Program-made: the position numbers and the translations under genes | Notes under the pieces: model-generated | Database searches by the model: none | Seen by the model: only the letters and a program-made list of their open reading frames with translations | Told to the model about the DNA's origin: nothing | Assembly (NCBI GenBank): GCA_002409785.1 | Contig: DHOX01000044.1 | Location: 28,605 to 56,129 of the forward strand | From: Prevotella sp. UBA5379 | Lineage (GTDB): Bacteria > Bacteroidota > Bacteroidia > Bacteroidales > Bacteroidaceae | Reading direction: 5' to 3' | DNA length: 27,525 nucleotides | Shown: positions 1-8,760 of the stretch, in pieces | Layout of the letters: each line of letters starts with the position of its first letter | Numbering within the stretch: the stretch's first letter is position 1

Positions 1-4
1 AAGT

Positions 5-12
5 TATTTTTG
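5..12 (+). promoter_or_regulatory. Promoter -7 element (TATTTTTG) at the start of the DUF4105 gene
   Basis: The string TATTTTTG followed by CATC matches the Bacteroidota -7 consensus TAnnTTTG exactly and resembles the other -7 boxes in this window, such as TACTTTTGCATC before prs. Any -33 element would lie outside the window. The expected transcription start falls within a few bases of the GTG start codon at 17, leaving little or no leader. Confidence 0.5.
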
Positions 13-16
13 CATC

Positions 17-1270
17 GTGAAACGTTTCAAATCTATTTTATGTGTTGCTGTGTCTTTATTGTTAATGAATTTAACAACTGCAGCAGCCTCCACTACAGGG
101 ATTCCTCCCGAAACTGCCCTCAGGCACATGGAACAGGTAGACATCAGTCTGCTGACATGCGGTCCCGGGCAAGAAGTATGGAGTCTTTACGGTCACACCG
201 CCATTCGTATCAATGACCATGCTACCGGAATGGATATCTCAGCCAACTACGGAATGTTCTCTTTCAGCCAGAAATATTTCGTCTTGCGATTCATATTCGG
301 ACTGACTGACTATCAGATGGGAGTAATGGACACGGAAGACTTCTTGTCCGAATACAGGGAAGAAGGACGTTGGGTAAGGGAACAGCAACTTCGGCTCACG
401 CCACTGGAGAAATGGAACATTATCCAGGCTCTCAATAAAAACAACCTGCCAGAAAATCGCACCTATCGCTATAATTACTTCTACGACAACTGTACGACAC
501 GGGCCAGAGATATGATTTTGAATCATCTGGATGCATCCGGACGGTTGATCAATCCCGACACAGCCAAGTCTTATCCTTCCTACAGGGAACTAATCCACAA
601 ATGTACGGAAAATCACAGATGGGACCGTTTCGGGGAAGACCTTCTTCTGGGAATACAATCCGACAAGGCACTTCATTTCAAGCAGCAAGAATTCCTGCCG
701 GACCACCTGAGCAAAGATTTCAGCCGTACGTACCGTTACAAGAACAAGTCAAGACTATCATTGGTCAGCAAATCTTCTTACCTTATTTCTCCATCAGCCA
801 CCTATCTGCCAGATACAGGCTTCACGCCAAAAATAGCATCCATTCTGTTTGCCCTTCTTCTGATCGCACTCAGCACACTGGAATATTTCAAAAAACGGAA
901 TTTCTGGGGGATTGACCTCTTTTTATTACTGGCAACAGGACTACCGGGAATCATCCTTTTCATGATGATCTTTTCCCAGCAGCCTACAGTAAGCCTGAAC
1001 TTCCAGATACTCATTCTTAATCCTCTGACACTGTTTTTCGCCTATCCTCTCATCAAAAATGAACGGAAAGGTATCCTCCATCCTTTATGGAGAGTATGGA
1101 CTACCTTACTGATATTCGGTATCATCGGAGGGGTGTTTCAAACGTATGCAGAAGGAATCACAACACTGGCATGGCTGTTACTGCTCAGGTGCATATTCAA
1201 GATGAAAATGCTCCGTGATAAGCAAAAGAGCCAAGACAAGGAAAATCAAACTGAAGGCATAAGCATATAA
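17..1270 (+). CDS. DUF4105 (Lnb N-terminal periplasmic domain) multi-pass membrane protein
   Basis: A 417-residue protein with a signal peptide (KRFKS, then a hydrophobic run to about residue 23, ending TAAAS). It is followed by a periplasmic DUF4105-type domain (about 40-250) and about four or five membrane segments in the C-terminal third (about 268-290, 300-322, 327-347 and 360-395). DUF4105 features seen are FGLTDYQMG and YDNCTTR (157-162). His60 in LYGHTAIR and Cys159 in DNCTT are arranged as in circularly permuted NlpC/P60-like papain folds, where His precedes Cys; that comparison is my inference and no activity is established here. The start is GTG at 17, chosen because it gives the signal peptide. 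The next ATG, at 65, would lose it. An upstream start outside the window cannot be excluded. The stop TAA shares its last base with the next gene's ATG. Confidence 0.82.
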   Translation: MKRFKSILCVAVSLLLMNLTTAAASTTGIPPETALRHMEQVDISLLTCGPGQEVWSLYGHTAIRINDHATGMDISANYGMFSFSQKYFVLRFIFGLTDYQMGVMDTEDFLSEYREEGRWVREQQLRLTPLEKWNIIQALNKNNLPENRTYRYNYFYDNCTTRARDMILNHLDASGRLINPDTAKSYPSYRELIHKCTENHRWDRFGEDLLLGIQSDKALHFKQQEFLPDHLSKDFSRTYRYKNKSRLSLVSKSSYLISPSATYLPDTGFTPKIASILFALLLIALSTLEYFKKRNFWGIDLFLLLATGLPGIILFMMIFSQQPTVSLNFQILILNPLTLFFAYPLIKNERKGILHPLWRVWTTLLIFGIIGGVFQTYAEGITTLAWLLLLRCIFKMKMLRDKQKSQDKENQTEGISI

Positions 1271-1671
1271 TGGGCACAGAATTAGAAAAAGCACATAAAG
1301 ATTACGCCGTCAACCGCTGCATAGTAACGATGCTGGTCGTACTGGCTGTTACCGGTGTAGATGCCAAAGACTGCCATTCAGCACTGCAACTGGCCCTGTC
1401 AAACGCCTCCAACGGAGGAGTAATGGCACCGGAGGCCAAAGCAATAGGAAACGATATTCTATCTGTTCTGCGAAACTTTAAAAAAGCCGGGAAGGGACAG
1501 GACATCATCCATACACAACATCTGTATAAAGATGCTTTTTATACCACAACACCCCGAATAATTTCACAGCCGGTACGGAGATACCAGAAGGAAGAAAGAC
1601 CGTTACCTGAGAACATCAAACTTATTCTTTCTTATTCCATAGTAATCCGAGGGCCCAATCCACTCTCGTGA
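1270..1671 (+). CDS. Small hypothetical protein, coupled to the DUF4105 gene
   Basis: A 133-residue ORF whose ATG overlaps the stop of the preceding gene by one base (TAATG), an arrangement typical of translational coupling. The N-terminal part has a hydrophobic stretch (about 16-32, IVTMLVVLAVTGVDA). The middle is alanine-rich and probably helical (about 36-70), and the basic C-terminal third has no recognisable motif. Codon use resembles the neighbours. I do not recognise a family. The hydrophobic stretch could be a signal or membrane anchor, but it starts later than usual and contains a cysteine and charged residues. Support is the coupling, the length and the absence of a competing gene. 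It could be a decayed or lineage-restricted gene. From 1672 to secA at 1756 I see no clear TAnnTTTG box, so secA may be read from upstream or from a weaker promoter. Confidence 0.5.
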   Translation: MGTELEKAHKDYAVNRCIVTMLVVLAVTGVDAKDCHSALQLALSNASNGGVMAPEAKAIGNDILSVLRNFKKAGKGQDIIHTQHLYKDAFYTTTPRIISQPVRRYQKEERPLPENIKLILSYSIVIRGPNPLS

Positions 1672-1755
1672 CCTTTAGTCTCCCTATGCTTTTGGCAGAC
1701 CAAAGAGAATACGGAATCTTACCACTTTTATAATTTAAGAAATAATCAATATAAA

Positions 1756-4700
1756 ATGAATTTAAATAAATTTCTCAAATCTCTATTCGGTGACAAATCC
1801 ACACGAGATATGAAACTGATCAAGCCTTATGTGGATAAAATCAACGCCGCTTACCCAGATATCAAGAAACTCAGTAACGATGAGTTACGGGCTAAGACAA
1901 ATGAAATAAAAAAATACGTCCAGGATGCAGCCAAGGCAGAAAAGGATAAAATAGCCCAACTCAAAGCGACGATTGAGGATGTACCAATAGATGAACGTGA
2001 GGCCGTCTTCGATCAGATAGACAAACTGAACAAGGATGCAGACGATAAATATGAAGATGCCCTGAATGAAGTCATGCCGATTGCCTTCAGCATCATGAAA
2101 GATACAGCCCGCCGCTTTACAGAAAACGAAGAGACAATCGTCACCGCTACGGATTTTGACCGGGCACTGGCTTCCGACCCAAACAAGGACTTCATCACTA
2201 TTGACGGTGACAAAGCCATCTATCATAATGAATGGACCGCAGGAGGAAACAAGATCAGATGGAACATGGTTCATTACGACGTACAGTTATTCGGAGGTGT
2301 AGTCCTTCACCAAGGCAAGATCGCCGAGATGGCTACCGGTGAAGGAAAGACGCTCGTCGCTACCCTGCCGGTATTCCTGAACGCACTGACCGGAAAGGGT
2401 GTGCACATGGTAACTGTCAATGACTATCTGGCTAAACGAGACTGCCAGTGGATGGGCCCTCTCTATGAATTCAACGGACTGAGTGTGGACTGTATTGACC
2501 TCCATCAGCCCAACTCTCCCCAACGCCGCAAAGCCTATCAGGCAGACATCACATTCGGAACCAACAATGAGTTCGGCTTTGATTACTTACGTGATAATAT
2601 GGCTATCAGCCCTGATGATCTCGTACAGCGCAAACACAACTATGCCATTGTGGATGAAGTTGACTCTGTCTTGATCGATGATGCACGTACCCCACTGATT
2701 ATCTCCGGTCCTATCCCCAAAGGTGACGACCAGATGTATGAGGAATACCAGCCACTCGTAGAACGTCTCTATGAAGTACAGCGCCGGCAGGCTACGGAGA
2801 TGCTGGCTGAGGCAAGACAGAAGATCACCAATGGGAAACAGAACAACGACCAGAAAACACTGGACGAAGGCTTCCTTGCTCTTTACCGTTCTTATAAGGC
2901 ACTGCCGAAATATAAACCTTTGATCAAATATCTCTCTGAAGAAGGAATAAAGGCAGGTATGCTAAAAACGGAAGAGTTCTATATGGCTAATAACAACCGG
3001 GAAATGCCAAAAGCCATTGAACCTCTGTATTTCGTTGTCGACGAAAAGATGAATTCTGCTGATACGACGGACCGGGGGGATGCATGGTTATCTAAACAGA
3101 CCAACGATCCTGAACTTTTCGTGCTTCCTGATATTGCCAGTGAACTTTCAGATCTTGAGAAAGAGAAAGAAGAAGGTAAATACACGGATGAAGAATACAT
3201 AGACAAGAAAGATGACCTGCTGACACATTACAGTGTACAGAGTGAACGGGTACATACCCTGCAGCAGCTCCTCAAAGCCTATACCATGTTCAACAAGGAT
3301 GACGAATATGTCGTCATGGACGGACAAGTAAAAATCGTTGATGAGCAGACAGGCCGTATCATGGAAGGCCGCCGGTGGAGTGACGGTCTGCATCAGGCCA
3401 TTGAAGCTAAGGAACATGTTAAGGTAGAGGCTGCTACCCAGACTTATGCCACTATCACCCTCCAGAACTACTTCCGTATGTACCATAAGTTGGCCGGAAT
3501 GACGGGTACCGCCAGTACTGAAGCCGGTGAATTCTGGGACATCTATAAACTGGATGTAGTAGAGATACCGACCAACAAGCCTGTAATCCGCAAGGATATG
3601 GAAGATCGTATCTATAAGACAGCTCGAGAAAAATACAAGGCTGTCATTGATGAGATTATAACGATGCGGGACAGTGGACGCCCCTGTCTGGTAGGTACAA
3701 CTTCCGTGGAAATCTCCGAGTTGCTGAGCAAGATGCTGAAGATGCGTGACATTCCTCATAATGTATTGAATGCCAAACTCCACCAGAAAGAGGCTATGAT
3801 TGTAGCAGAGGCAGGACGCAGTGAAAACGGGCTGGGGGCCATCACCATTGCAACGAATATGGCCGGTCGTGGAACCGATATCAAGTTGACTCCTGAAGTC
3901 AAGGCTGCCGGCGGTCTGGCCATCATTGGTACTGAGCGGCATGAAAGTCGCCGTGTAGACCGTCAGTTGCGTGGCCGTGCAGGCCGTCAGGGAGACCCGG
4001 GATCCTCCGTATTCTATGTCAGTCTGGAAGACAAACTGATGCGTCTCTTCGGTTCTGAGCGTATAGCAAAAGTCATGGACCGCTTAGGCTTTTCCGAAGG
4101 AGAGCGCATCGAGAGTCCGATGATCTCCAAGAGCATCGAACGGGCCCAGAAGAAAGTTGAAGAAAACAATTTCGGTATCCGTAAGCACCTGCTCGAATAT
4201 GATGACGTGATGAACAAGCAGCGTACCGTCATTTATGAAAAGCGCCGCCACGCCCTCATGGGTGAACGAATCGGCATGGATATTACAAATGTGATCTGGG
4301 ACCGGGTAGTGAACATTGTCACCAATAATGATTTTGAAGAAGCTTCCGAAAAATTCCTCAAGGTCCTGGCCATGGAAATTCCGTTTGATGCCGATGAATT
4401 CGAAAATGGAAACAAGAATGATCTCGCAGAACGGGCATTCCAGTCAGCCATGGCTGACTTCAAGCGCAAGACGGACCGCATCCAGTCTGTTGCCTGGCCG
4501 ATCATCAAGGATGTTTATGAAAAGCAAGGCCAGATATACCAGCGTATTATGGTACCAGTCACTGATGGCAAACGAGTCTATAATATTCCTTGCAACTTGA
4601 AGGAAGCATACGACTCGGAGGCTAAGTCAGCGGTCAAACAGTTTGAAAAGGTCATCATGCTCCATATCATTGACGATGAATGGAAAGAAAATCTCCGCCA

Positions 4701-5118
4701 GTTGGATGACCTTCGCCATTCTGTACAGAATGCAAGTTATGAACAGAAAGACCCTCTGCTGGTTTTCAAACTTGAAAGCGTGAAGGTATGGGATTCCATG
4801 ATTGATGAGATGAACAACCGCATCGCAGAAATTCTGATGCGTGGCCAGATTCCAGAAATGCAACAACAGGTTCAGGAAGCTGCACCAGAGCAACACTCCA
4901 GACGCTATAATGAACAGAAAAACGATCTTAACGATGAGGGAAGACGTGTGGAGCGTGAGGCTCAACAAGCTGCAATGCGCCAGGATACCAGAAATGGGGG
5001 GGCGCCGACACGCAACCATATCCCCTACCGGGCAGAAAAGATGCCACGCCCTAATGACCCTTGTCCGTGTGGAAGTGGAAAGAAATTCAAGTATTGCCAC
5101 GGAAGGAACTTGTTTTAA
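1756..5118 (+). CDS. secA: Preprotein translocase ATPase SecA
   Basis: SecA is the motor ATPase that pushes unfolded preproteins through SecYEG at the inner membrane. The protein has 1120 residues, longer than the roughly 840-900 of Proteobacteria and Firmicutes but usual for Bacteroidota, which carry extra sequence near residues 330-470. Visible features in order are Walker A MATGEGKT (192-199), the NDYLAKRD motif (222-229), Walker B/DEAD-like VDEVDS (299-304), the NMAGRGTDI helicase motif, the QLRGRAGRQGDPGS motif VI, and the C-terminal zinc-binding tail with Cys1103, Cys1105, Cys1114 and His1115 (NDPCPCGSGKKFKYCHG), used in SecB/ribosome contact. Start ATG 1756 gives the normal N-terminus (MNLNKFLKSLFGDKSTRD). 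The next gene starts 15 bases after the stop, suggesting co-transcription. Nothing looks damaged. Confidence 0.99.
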   Translation: MNLNKFLKSLFGDKSTRDMKLIKPYVDKINAAYPDIKKLSNDELRAKTNEIKKYVQDAAKAEKDKIAQLKATIEDVPIDEREAVFDQIDKLNKDADDKYEDALNEVMPIAFSIMKDTARRFTENEETIVTATDFDRALASDPNKDFITIDGDKAIYHNEWTAGGNKIRWNMVHYDVQLFGGVVLHQGKIAEMATGEGKTLVATLPVFLNALTGKGVHMVTVNDYLAKRDCQWMGPLYEFNGLSVDCIDLHQPNSPQRRKAYQADITFGTNNEFGFDYLRDNMAISPDDLVQRKHNYAIVDEVDSVLIDDARTPLIISGPIPKGDDQMYEEYQPLVERLYEVQRRQATEMLAEARQKITNGKQNNDQKTLDEGFLALYRSYKALPKYKPLIKYLSEEGIKAGMLKTEEFYMANNNREMPKAIEPLYFVVDEKMNSADTTDRGDAWLSKQTNDPELFVLPDIASELSDLEKEKEEGKYTDEEYIDKKDDLLTHYSVQSERVHTLQQLLKAYTMFNKDDEYVVMDGQVKIVDEQTGRIMEGRRWSDGLHQAIEAKEHVKVEAATQTYATITLQNYFRMYHKLAGMTGTASTEAGEFWDIYKLDVVEIPTNKPVIRKDMEDRIYKTAREKYKAVIDEIITMRDSGRPCLVGTTSVEISELLSKMLKMRDIPHNVLNAKLHQKEAMIVAEAGRSENGLGAITIATNMAGRGTDIKLTPEVKAAGGLAIIGTERHESRRVDRQLRGRAGRQGDPGSSVFYVSLEDKLMRLFGSERIAKVMDRLGFSEGERIESPMISKSIERAQKKVEENNFGIRKHLLEYDDVMNKQRTVIYEKRRHALMGERIGMDITNVIWDRVVNIVTNNDFEEASEKFLKVLAMEIPFDADEFENGNKNDLAERAFQSAMADFKRKTDRIQSVAWPIIKDVYEKQGQIYQRIMVPVTDGKRVYNIPCNLKEAYDSEAKSAVKQFEKVIMLHIIDDEWKENLRQLDDLRHSVQNASYEQKDPLLVFKLESVKVWDSMIDEMNNRIAEILMRGQIPEMQQQVQEAAPEQHSRRYNEQKNDLNDEGRRVEREAQQAAMRQDTRNGGAPTRNHIPYRAEKMPRPNDPCPCGSGKKFKYCHGRNLF

Positions 5119-5133
5119 ACATAGGTTGGGATT

Positions 5134-5859
5134 ATGAAGATCGAACTCCATCATCTCATTAAAAAGTTCGGGGAAAAGACAGCTGTCGACATCCCCGAAC
5201 TTTTCTTATCTTCAGGAGGAATCACAGGTATTGTAGGAAATAACGGTGCCGGCAAGACGACTGTGTTCCGGCTGATCCTTGATCTTTTGAAAAGTGATGC
5301 AGGATCCGTAAATCTCACGTTCCTGACGGAAAAGGGAAGCATCGACATCAACCCGGCTGAATCTGAAGAGTGGAAGGAGTTCACCGGTGCCTATATTGAT
5401 GAGGGCTTTCTCATTGATTTTCTTACCCCGGAAGAATACTTTGAATTCATTGCAGAAATCAATCAAGTGCCGCTGGACACACTCCAGCAGCAACTCTCTT
5501 CCCTACAGAGCTTCATGGGTGATGAAATAATCGGACAGAAAAAACTTATCCGGGATTTCTCTGCAGGAAACAAACAGAAGATCGGCATTATCGGCGCAAT
5601 GATCAACCGGCCCCAACTTCTCATTCTGGATGAGCCCTTTAATTTTCTGGACCCATCGGGTCAGAACTGTTTGAAAAGGCTTTTGACTACCTATCAGCAG
5701 GAAAGAAAGGCCACCATCCTTCTGTCCAGTCATAACCTCCAGCATACTGTAGAAATCAGCGATCATATTATCCTTATGGAAAAGGGACACATACTCAAAA
5801 ACCTCATCAATGAAAATGGTTCAGCAAATCAAGAACTGGATAACTATTTTGAAAGATAG
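5134..5859 (+). CDS. ABC transporter ATP-binding protein, no permease nearby
   Basis: A 241-residue ABC ATPase. Walker A is GNNGAGKT (35-42). The signature segment reads DFSAGNKQKIGI rather than the standard LSGGQ, as in many exporter/resistance-type ATPases. Walker B is LLILDEPFNFLDP, and the H-loop is LLSSHN. The fold and order of motifs are complete, so it should bind and hydrolyse ATP. The substrate is unknown. No membrane subunit lies next to it: secA is upstream and feoAB, with its own promoter, is downstream. The permease is therefore either elsewhere or not needed. Position 15 bases after secA suggests shared transcription. The ATG at 5134 is the first in frame after secA and gives a normal N-terminus (MKIELHHLIKKFGEKTAV). 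Confidence 0.9.
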   Translation: MKIELHHLIKKFGEKTAVDIPELFLSSGGITGIVGNNGAGKTTVFRLILDLLKSDAGSVNLTFLTEKGSIDINPAESEEWKEFTGAYIDEGFLIDFLTPEEYFEFIAEINQVPLDTLQQQLSSLQSFMGDEIIGQKKLIRDFSAGNKQKIGIIGAMINRPQLLILDEPFNFLDPSGQNCLKRLLTTYQQERKATILLSSHNLQHTVEISDHIILMEKGHILKNLINENGSANQELDNYFER

Positions 5860-5936
5860 TCTTTCTGACTATAGAATGAAGATGCCATCACCTGAAAGCA
5901 GGAAAAATCAGAATCAGCCATTCTCGCTTCACCATT

Positions 5937-5997
5937 TGTAGGTATTCTTAAATATAAGTGTCTTCAGTCAATCCAATTACCATGAATTATACCTACA
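5937..5997. repeat. Inverted repeat, 9-bp arms, upstream of feoAB
   Basis: TGTAGGTAT (5937-5945) and its exact reverse complement ATACCTACA (5989-5997) are separated by 43 bases in the 170-base gap before feoAB. The right arm overlaps the -7 element (5994-6001). This could be a pair of regulator half-sites or chance. No canonical Fur-box palindrome is visible in the gap. Confidence 0.4.
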
Positions 5998-6001
5998 TTT
6001 G
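5994..6001 (+). promoter_or_regulatory. Promoter -7 element of feoAB (TACATTTG)
   Basis: TACATTTG followed by CAACC fits TAnnTTTG and lies about 29 bases before the feoAB ATG, giving a short leader of about 22 bases. No clear TTG is seen 19-21 bases upstream, so the -33 element is weak or absent. That would be consistent with activator dependence, which is inference. Confidence 0.65.
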
Positions 6002-6029
6002 CAACCAGAACAGGAATAAACGGTAAAAG

Positions 6030-8501
6030 ATGAAATTATCAGAACTTAAAACAGGAGAAAAAGCAGTAATCGTAAAAGTCTCCGGTCATGGAGGTTTCCG
6101 TAAAAGAATCATTGAAATGGGCTTTATTAAAGGTAAAACAGTGGAAGCCCTACTGAATGCACCGTTAAAAGACCCGGTGAAATACAGGGTAATGGGATAT
6201 GAAGTATCTCTAAGGCACAGTGAAGCTGCACTCATTGAAGTCATCTCACTCGAAGAAGCCAAAGCAATAGAAAAAGAAAAGAAGAAAGAAGAAGTAGCTG
6301 AGGGGAAACCTTCTCTACGGACTGTTGCAGATGCCAAAGACCCGGATGACCGCCCTTTCATCAATAAGGAATGGGAGGAAGCCGCAGATGAAAAGCACAG
6401 GGTGATCAATGTAGCACTGGTAGGCAACCCTAACTGTGGCAAGACTTCTCTTTTCAACTTTGCCTCAGGTGCTCATGAACGTGTAGGCAACTATGCCGGT
6501 GTCACTGTAGATGCAAAGGAAGGACACGCAGAATTTGAAGGGTATGAATTCAATCTGGTTGACCTTCCGGGCACCTATTCCCTCTCCGCCTATTCACCCG
6601 AGGAGATCTATGTAAGAAAACAACTTATAGAGAAAACTCCGGATGTAGTCATCAATGTCGTCGATGCTTTCAACCTCGAACGTAACCTCTATCTCACTAC
6701 AGAACTGATCGACATGCATATCAGCATGGTCGTAGCTCTTAATTTCTACGATGAGGCCAATCAACGTGGAGATTTTGTGGACCGGGACAAACTCAGCGAA
6801 CTACTGGGCATACCCATGGTTCCTACCGTCTTTAAAAGAGGAAAAGGCGTCCAGGAACTTTTTCACCAGATCATCAGGGTATATGAATCCGAAGAAGGAA
6901 GTGACCCTCACTTCCGACACATTCATATCAATCATGGTCACGAAATTGAAAATGGCATCAAAGAAATACAGGAACACCTGAAAAAAGAAAAAGACCTCCG
7001 CCAAAGCTATTCCACCCGTTACCTGGCCATCAAACTCCTTCAACAGGACAAGGACGTAGAAAGTCTGGTATCGAAATTTCCTGATGCCAAGGAAATATTT
7101 GCTCATAGGGATACCGCAGCTGCCAGAGTCAAGGAAGAGACGGGGGAAGACAGTGAAACGGCTATCATGGATGCCAAATACGGATTCATCCACGGCGCTC
7201 TGGAGGAAGCCGGTTACCATACTGGAAAGAAAAAGAACAGCTACCAGATTACCCATCAGATCGATAAAATACTCACTAACAAATGGATAGGATTCCCTAT
7301 CTTTTTTTTGATCCTTTTTATCATGTTCTCTGCCACCTTCATATTAGGTGCCTATCCTCAGGAATGGCTGCAAGATGGAATTAATGCGTTGGGAAATGTA
7401 ATCAGTACGACCATGCCTGACGGCCCCGTCAAGGCAATGATCGTAGACGGTATTATAGGCGGTGTCGGAGCTGTGGTCGTATTCGTACCACAAATTCTCA
7501 TCCTTTATTTCTTCATCTCCTTCATGGAAGACTCAGGCTATATGGCACGTGCAGCCTTCATCATGGATAAGTTGATGCATAAGATGGGACTCCACGGCAA
7601 GTCGTTCATCCCTCTGATCATGGGATTCGGCTGTAATGTCCCTGCTGTTATGGCTACTCGGACCATAGAAAGCAAGCGCTCCCGTCTCATCACCATGCTG
7701 ATCATCCCCATGATGAGTTGTACGGCACGCATACCTATCTATGTCATGATCTGTGGAATATTCTTCCCGTTGAAATACCGAGGACTCATCATTACCTCCT
7801 TTTACTTCATTGGCATCATCATGGCTATCCTGATGAGTCTGCTGTTCGGCAAACTCTTCTTTAAGGGCGAAGATACGCCATTTGTCATGGAACTGCCACC
7901 TTACCGGTTCCCTACATGGAAGGCTATGGGCCGCCATACATGGGAAAAGGGCAAGCAATACTTAAAGAAAATGGCCGGGGTCATCTTAGTGGGAAGTATC
8001 ATCGTATGGGCATTAGGTTACTTTCCTCATTCTGAAAAACTTACAGCACAGCAACAACAGGAACAGAGCTATCTTGGCAAGATAGGACGGACGATAGCAC
8101 CGGTATTTCGTCCTCAGGGATTCAACTGGAAGCTGGATGTCGGTCTGATCGCAGGTGTGGCCGCAAAGGAAATTGTAGCCTCCAGCCTTGGAGTACTCTA
8201 CGCAAACCAGGAGGCGGTACCCCAAGGTTCCAATGGAACTGACAGGATACATCAGGAAATGGTAAAAGACATAGCTCAATCAGATGGAATCAGCGTATCA
8301 CAGGCCGGTCCTATAGCAGGACTAACTGCCTACTGTTATCTTCTCTTTGTCCTTCTGTATGTCCCCTGCATAGCGACCATCGCGGCAATCAAGGGGGAAA
8401 CAGGGAGCTGGAAATGGGCAGGATTTGCGGCAGGATACACGTGTCTGCTGGCGTGGATCATCAGTGCAGCCGTCTTTCAGGTTGGCAAATTCCTGATATA
8501 G
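6030..8501 (+). CDS. feoB: Fused FeoA-FeoB ferrous iron transporter
   Basis: Fe(II) uptake GTPase-permease of the inner membrane. This 823-residue form carries the FeoA SH3-like domain at its N-terminus (about 1-75, with GHGGFRKRIIEMGF and YRVMGYEVSLRHSEAALI), as known in other Bacteroidota. A charged linker (about 76-125) follows, then the FeoB G domain: G1 GNPNCGKTS (132-140), G2 Thr159 region (YAGVTV), G3 DLPG (178-181), and a G4-like NFYD where many FeoB have NMWD. The rest is polytopic, with conserved Cys-containing gate segments GFGCNVPAVMATR, MMSCTARIPIY and YVPCIATIAAIKGE. Start ATG 6030 gives the expected FeoA beginning (MKLSELKTGEKAVI). The small Cys-rich gene lies 39 bases downstream, probably in the same transcript. 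Confidence 0.97.
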   Translation: MKLSELKTGEKAVIVKVSGHGGFRKRIIEMGFIKGKTVEALLNAPLKDPVKYRVMGYEVSLRHSEAALIEVISLEEAKAIEKEKKKEEVAEGKPSLRTVADAKDPDDRPFINKEWEEAADEKHRVINVALVGNPNCGKTSLFNFASGAHERVGNYAGVTVDAKEGHAEFEGYEFNLVDLPGTYSLSAYSPEEIYVRKQLIEKTPDVVINVVDAFNLERNLYLTTELIDMHISMVVALNFYDEANQRGDFVDRDKLSELLGIPMVPTVFKRGKGVQELFHQIIRVYESEEGSDPHFRHIHINHGHEIENGIKEIQEHLKKEKDLRQSYSTRYLAIKLLQQDKDVESLVSKFPDAKEIFAHRDTAAARVKEETGEDSETAIMDAKYGFIHGALEEAGYHTGKKKNSYQITHQIDKILTNKWIGFPIFFLILFIMFSATFILGAYPQEWLQDGINALGNVISTTMPDGPVKAMIVDGIIGGVGAVVVFVPQILILYFFISFMEDSGYMARAAFIMDKLMHKMGLHGKSFIPLIMGFGCNVPAVMATRTIESKRSRLITMLIIPMMSCTARIPIYVMICGIFFPLKYRGLIITSFYFIGIIMAILMSLLFGKLFFKGEDTPFVMELPPYRFPTWKAMGRHTWEKGKQYLKKMAGVILVGSIIVWALGYFPHSEKLTAQQQQEQSYLGKIGRTIAPVFRPQGFNWKLDVGLIAGVAAKEIVASSLGVLYANQEAVPQGSNGTDRIHQEMVKDIAQSDGISVSQAGPIAGLTAYCYLLFVLLYVPCIATIAAIKGETGSWKWAGFAAGYTCLLAWIISAAVFQVGKFLI

Positions 8502-8540
8502 CAAGAAGTAAACAAAACCACCCCTCTAACGGGTAGAGAC

Positions 8541-8729
8541 ATGATCATACAATATATCATCATCGGACTAATTCTGACTGTCGCAATCGTCTACATAGCG
8601 ATCAGCACTTACAAAACGATCAAGCGCAATCTGCTTTGTAAAGACTATCGCTGTGCGGGATGTGCCTTTTATGACACCTGTAAAAGAAAGAAGAAAAAAA
8701 GGAGCAAAAAATTTGGAAGAACAAAATAA
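8541..8729 (+). CDS. FeoB-associated Cys-rich membrane protein
   Basis: A 62-residue peptide with one N-terminal membrane segment (about 3-22) and a short cytoplasmic tail carrying Cys33, Cys38, Cys41 and Cys47 (C-x4-C-x2-C-x5-C), then a very basic end (KRKKKKRSKK). This is the pattern of the small FeoB-associated Cys-rich membrane proteins found next to feoB in Bacteroidota and Firmicutes. They are presumed to assist FeoB, perhaps by metal or redox sensing through the cysteines, but the mechanism is not established. It starts 39 bases after feoAB with ATG 8541 and no intervening promoter is visible, so it is probably co-transcribed. The -33 part of the tRNA-Cys promoter (8713-8715) lies inside its last codons. 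Confidence 0.85.
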   Translation: MIIQYIIIGLILTVAIVYIAISTYKTIKRNLLCKDYRCAGCAFYDTCKRKKKKRSKKFGRTK

Positions 8730-8743
8730 AAATTTTACCTTTG
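8713..8743 (+). promoter_or_regulatory. Promoter of tRNA-Cys (TTG, 20 bases, TACCTTTG)
   Basis: TTG at 8713-8715, a 20-base spacer, and TACCTTTG at 8736-8743 make a near-ideal Bacteroidota promoter. The tRNA begins 17 bases after the -7 box. The -33 element overlaps the end of the upstream coding region, so the tRNA can be made independently of feoAB. Confidence 0.8.
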
Positions 8744-8760
8744 CAACCGTAAAACAGAAT

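Noticed and set aside
3148..3942. 264-codon ORF antisense to secA
   Set aside because: Lies wholly inside secA on the opposite strand, has no recognisable motif, and its composition is what the complement of a coding frame gives.
5860..6029. Fur box before feoAB
   Set aside because: Looked for a GATAATGATAATCATTATC-like palindrome and did not find one; only the spaced TGTAGGTAT repeat is present.
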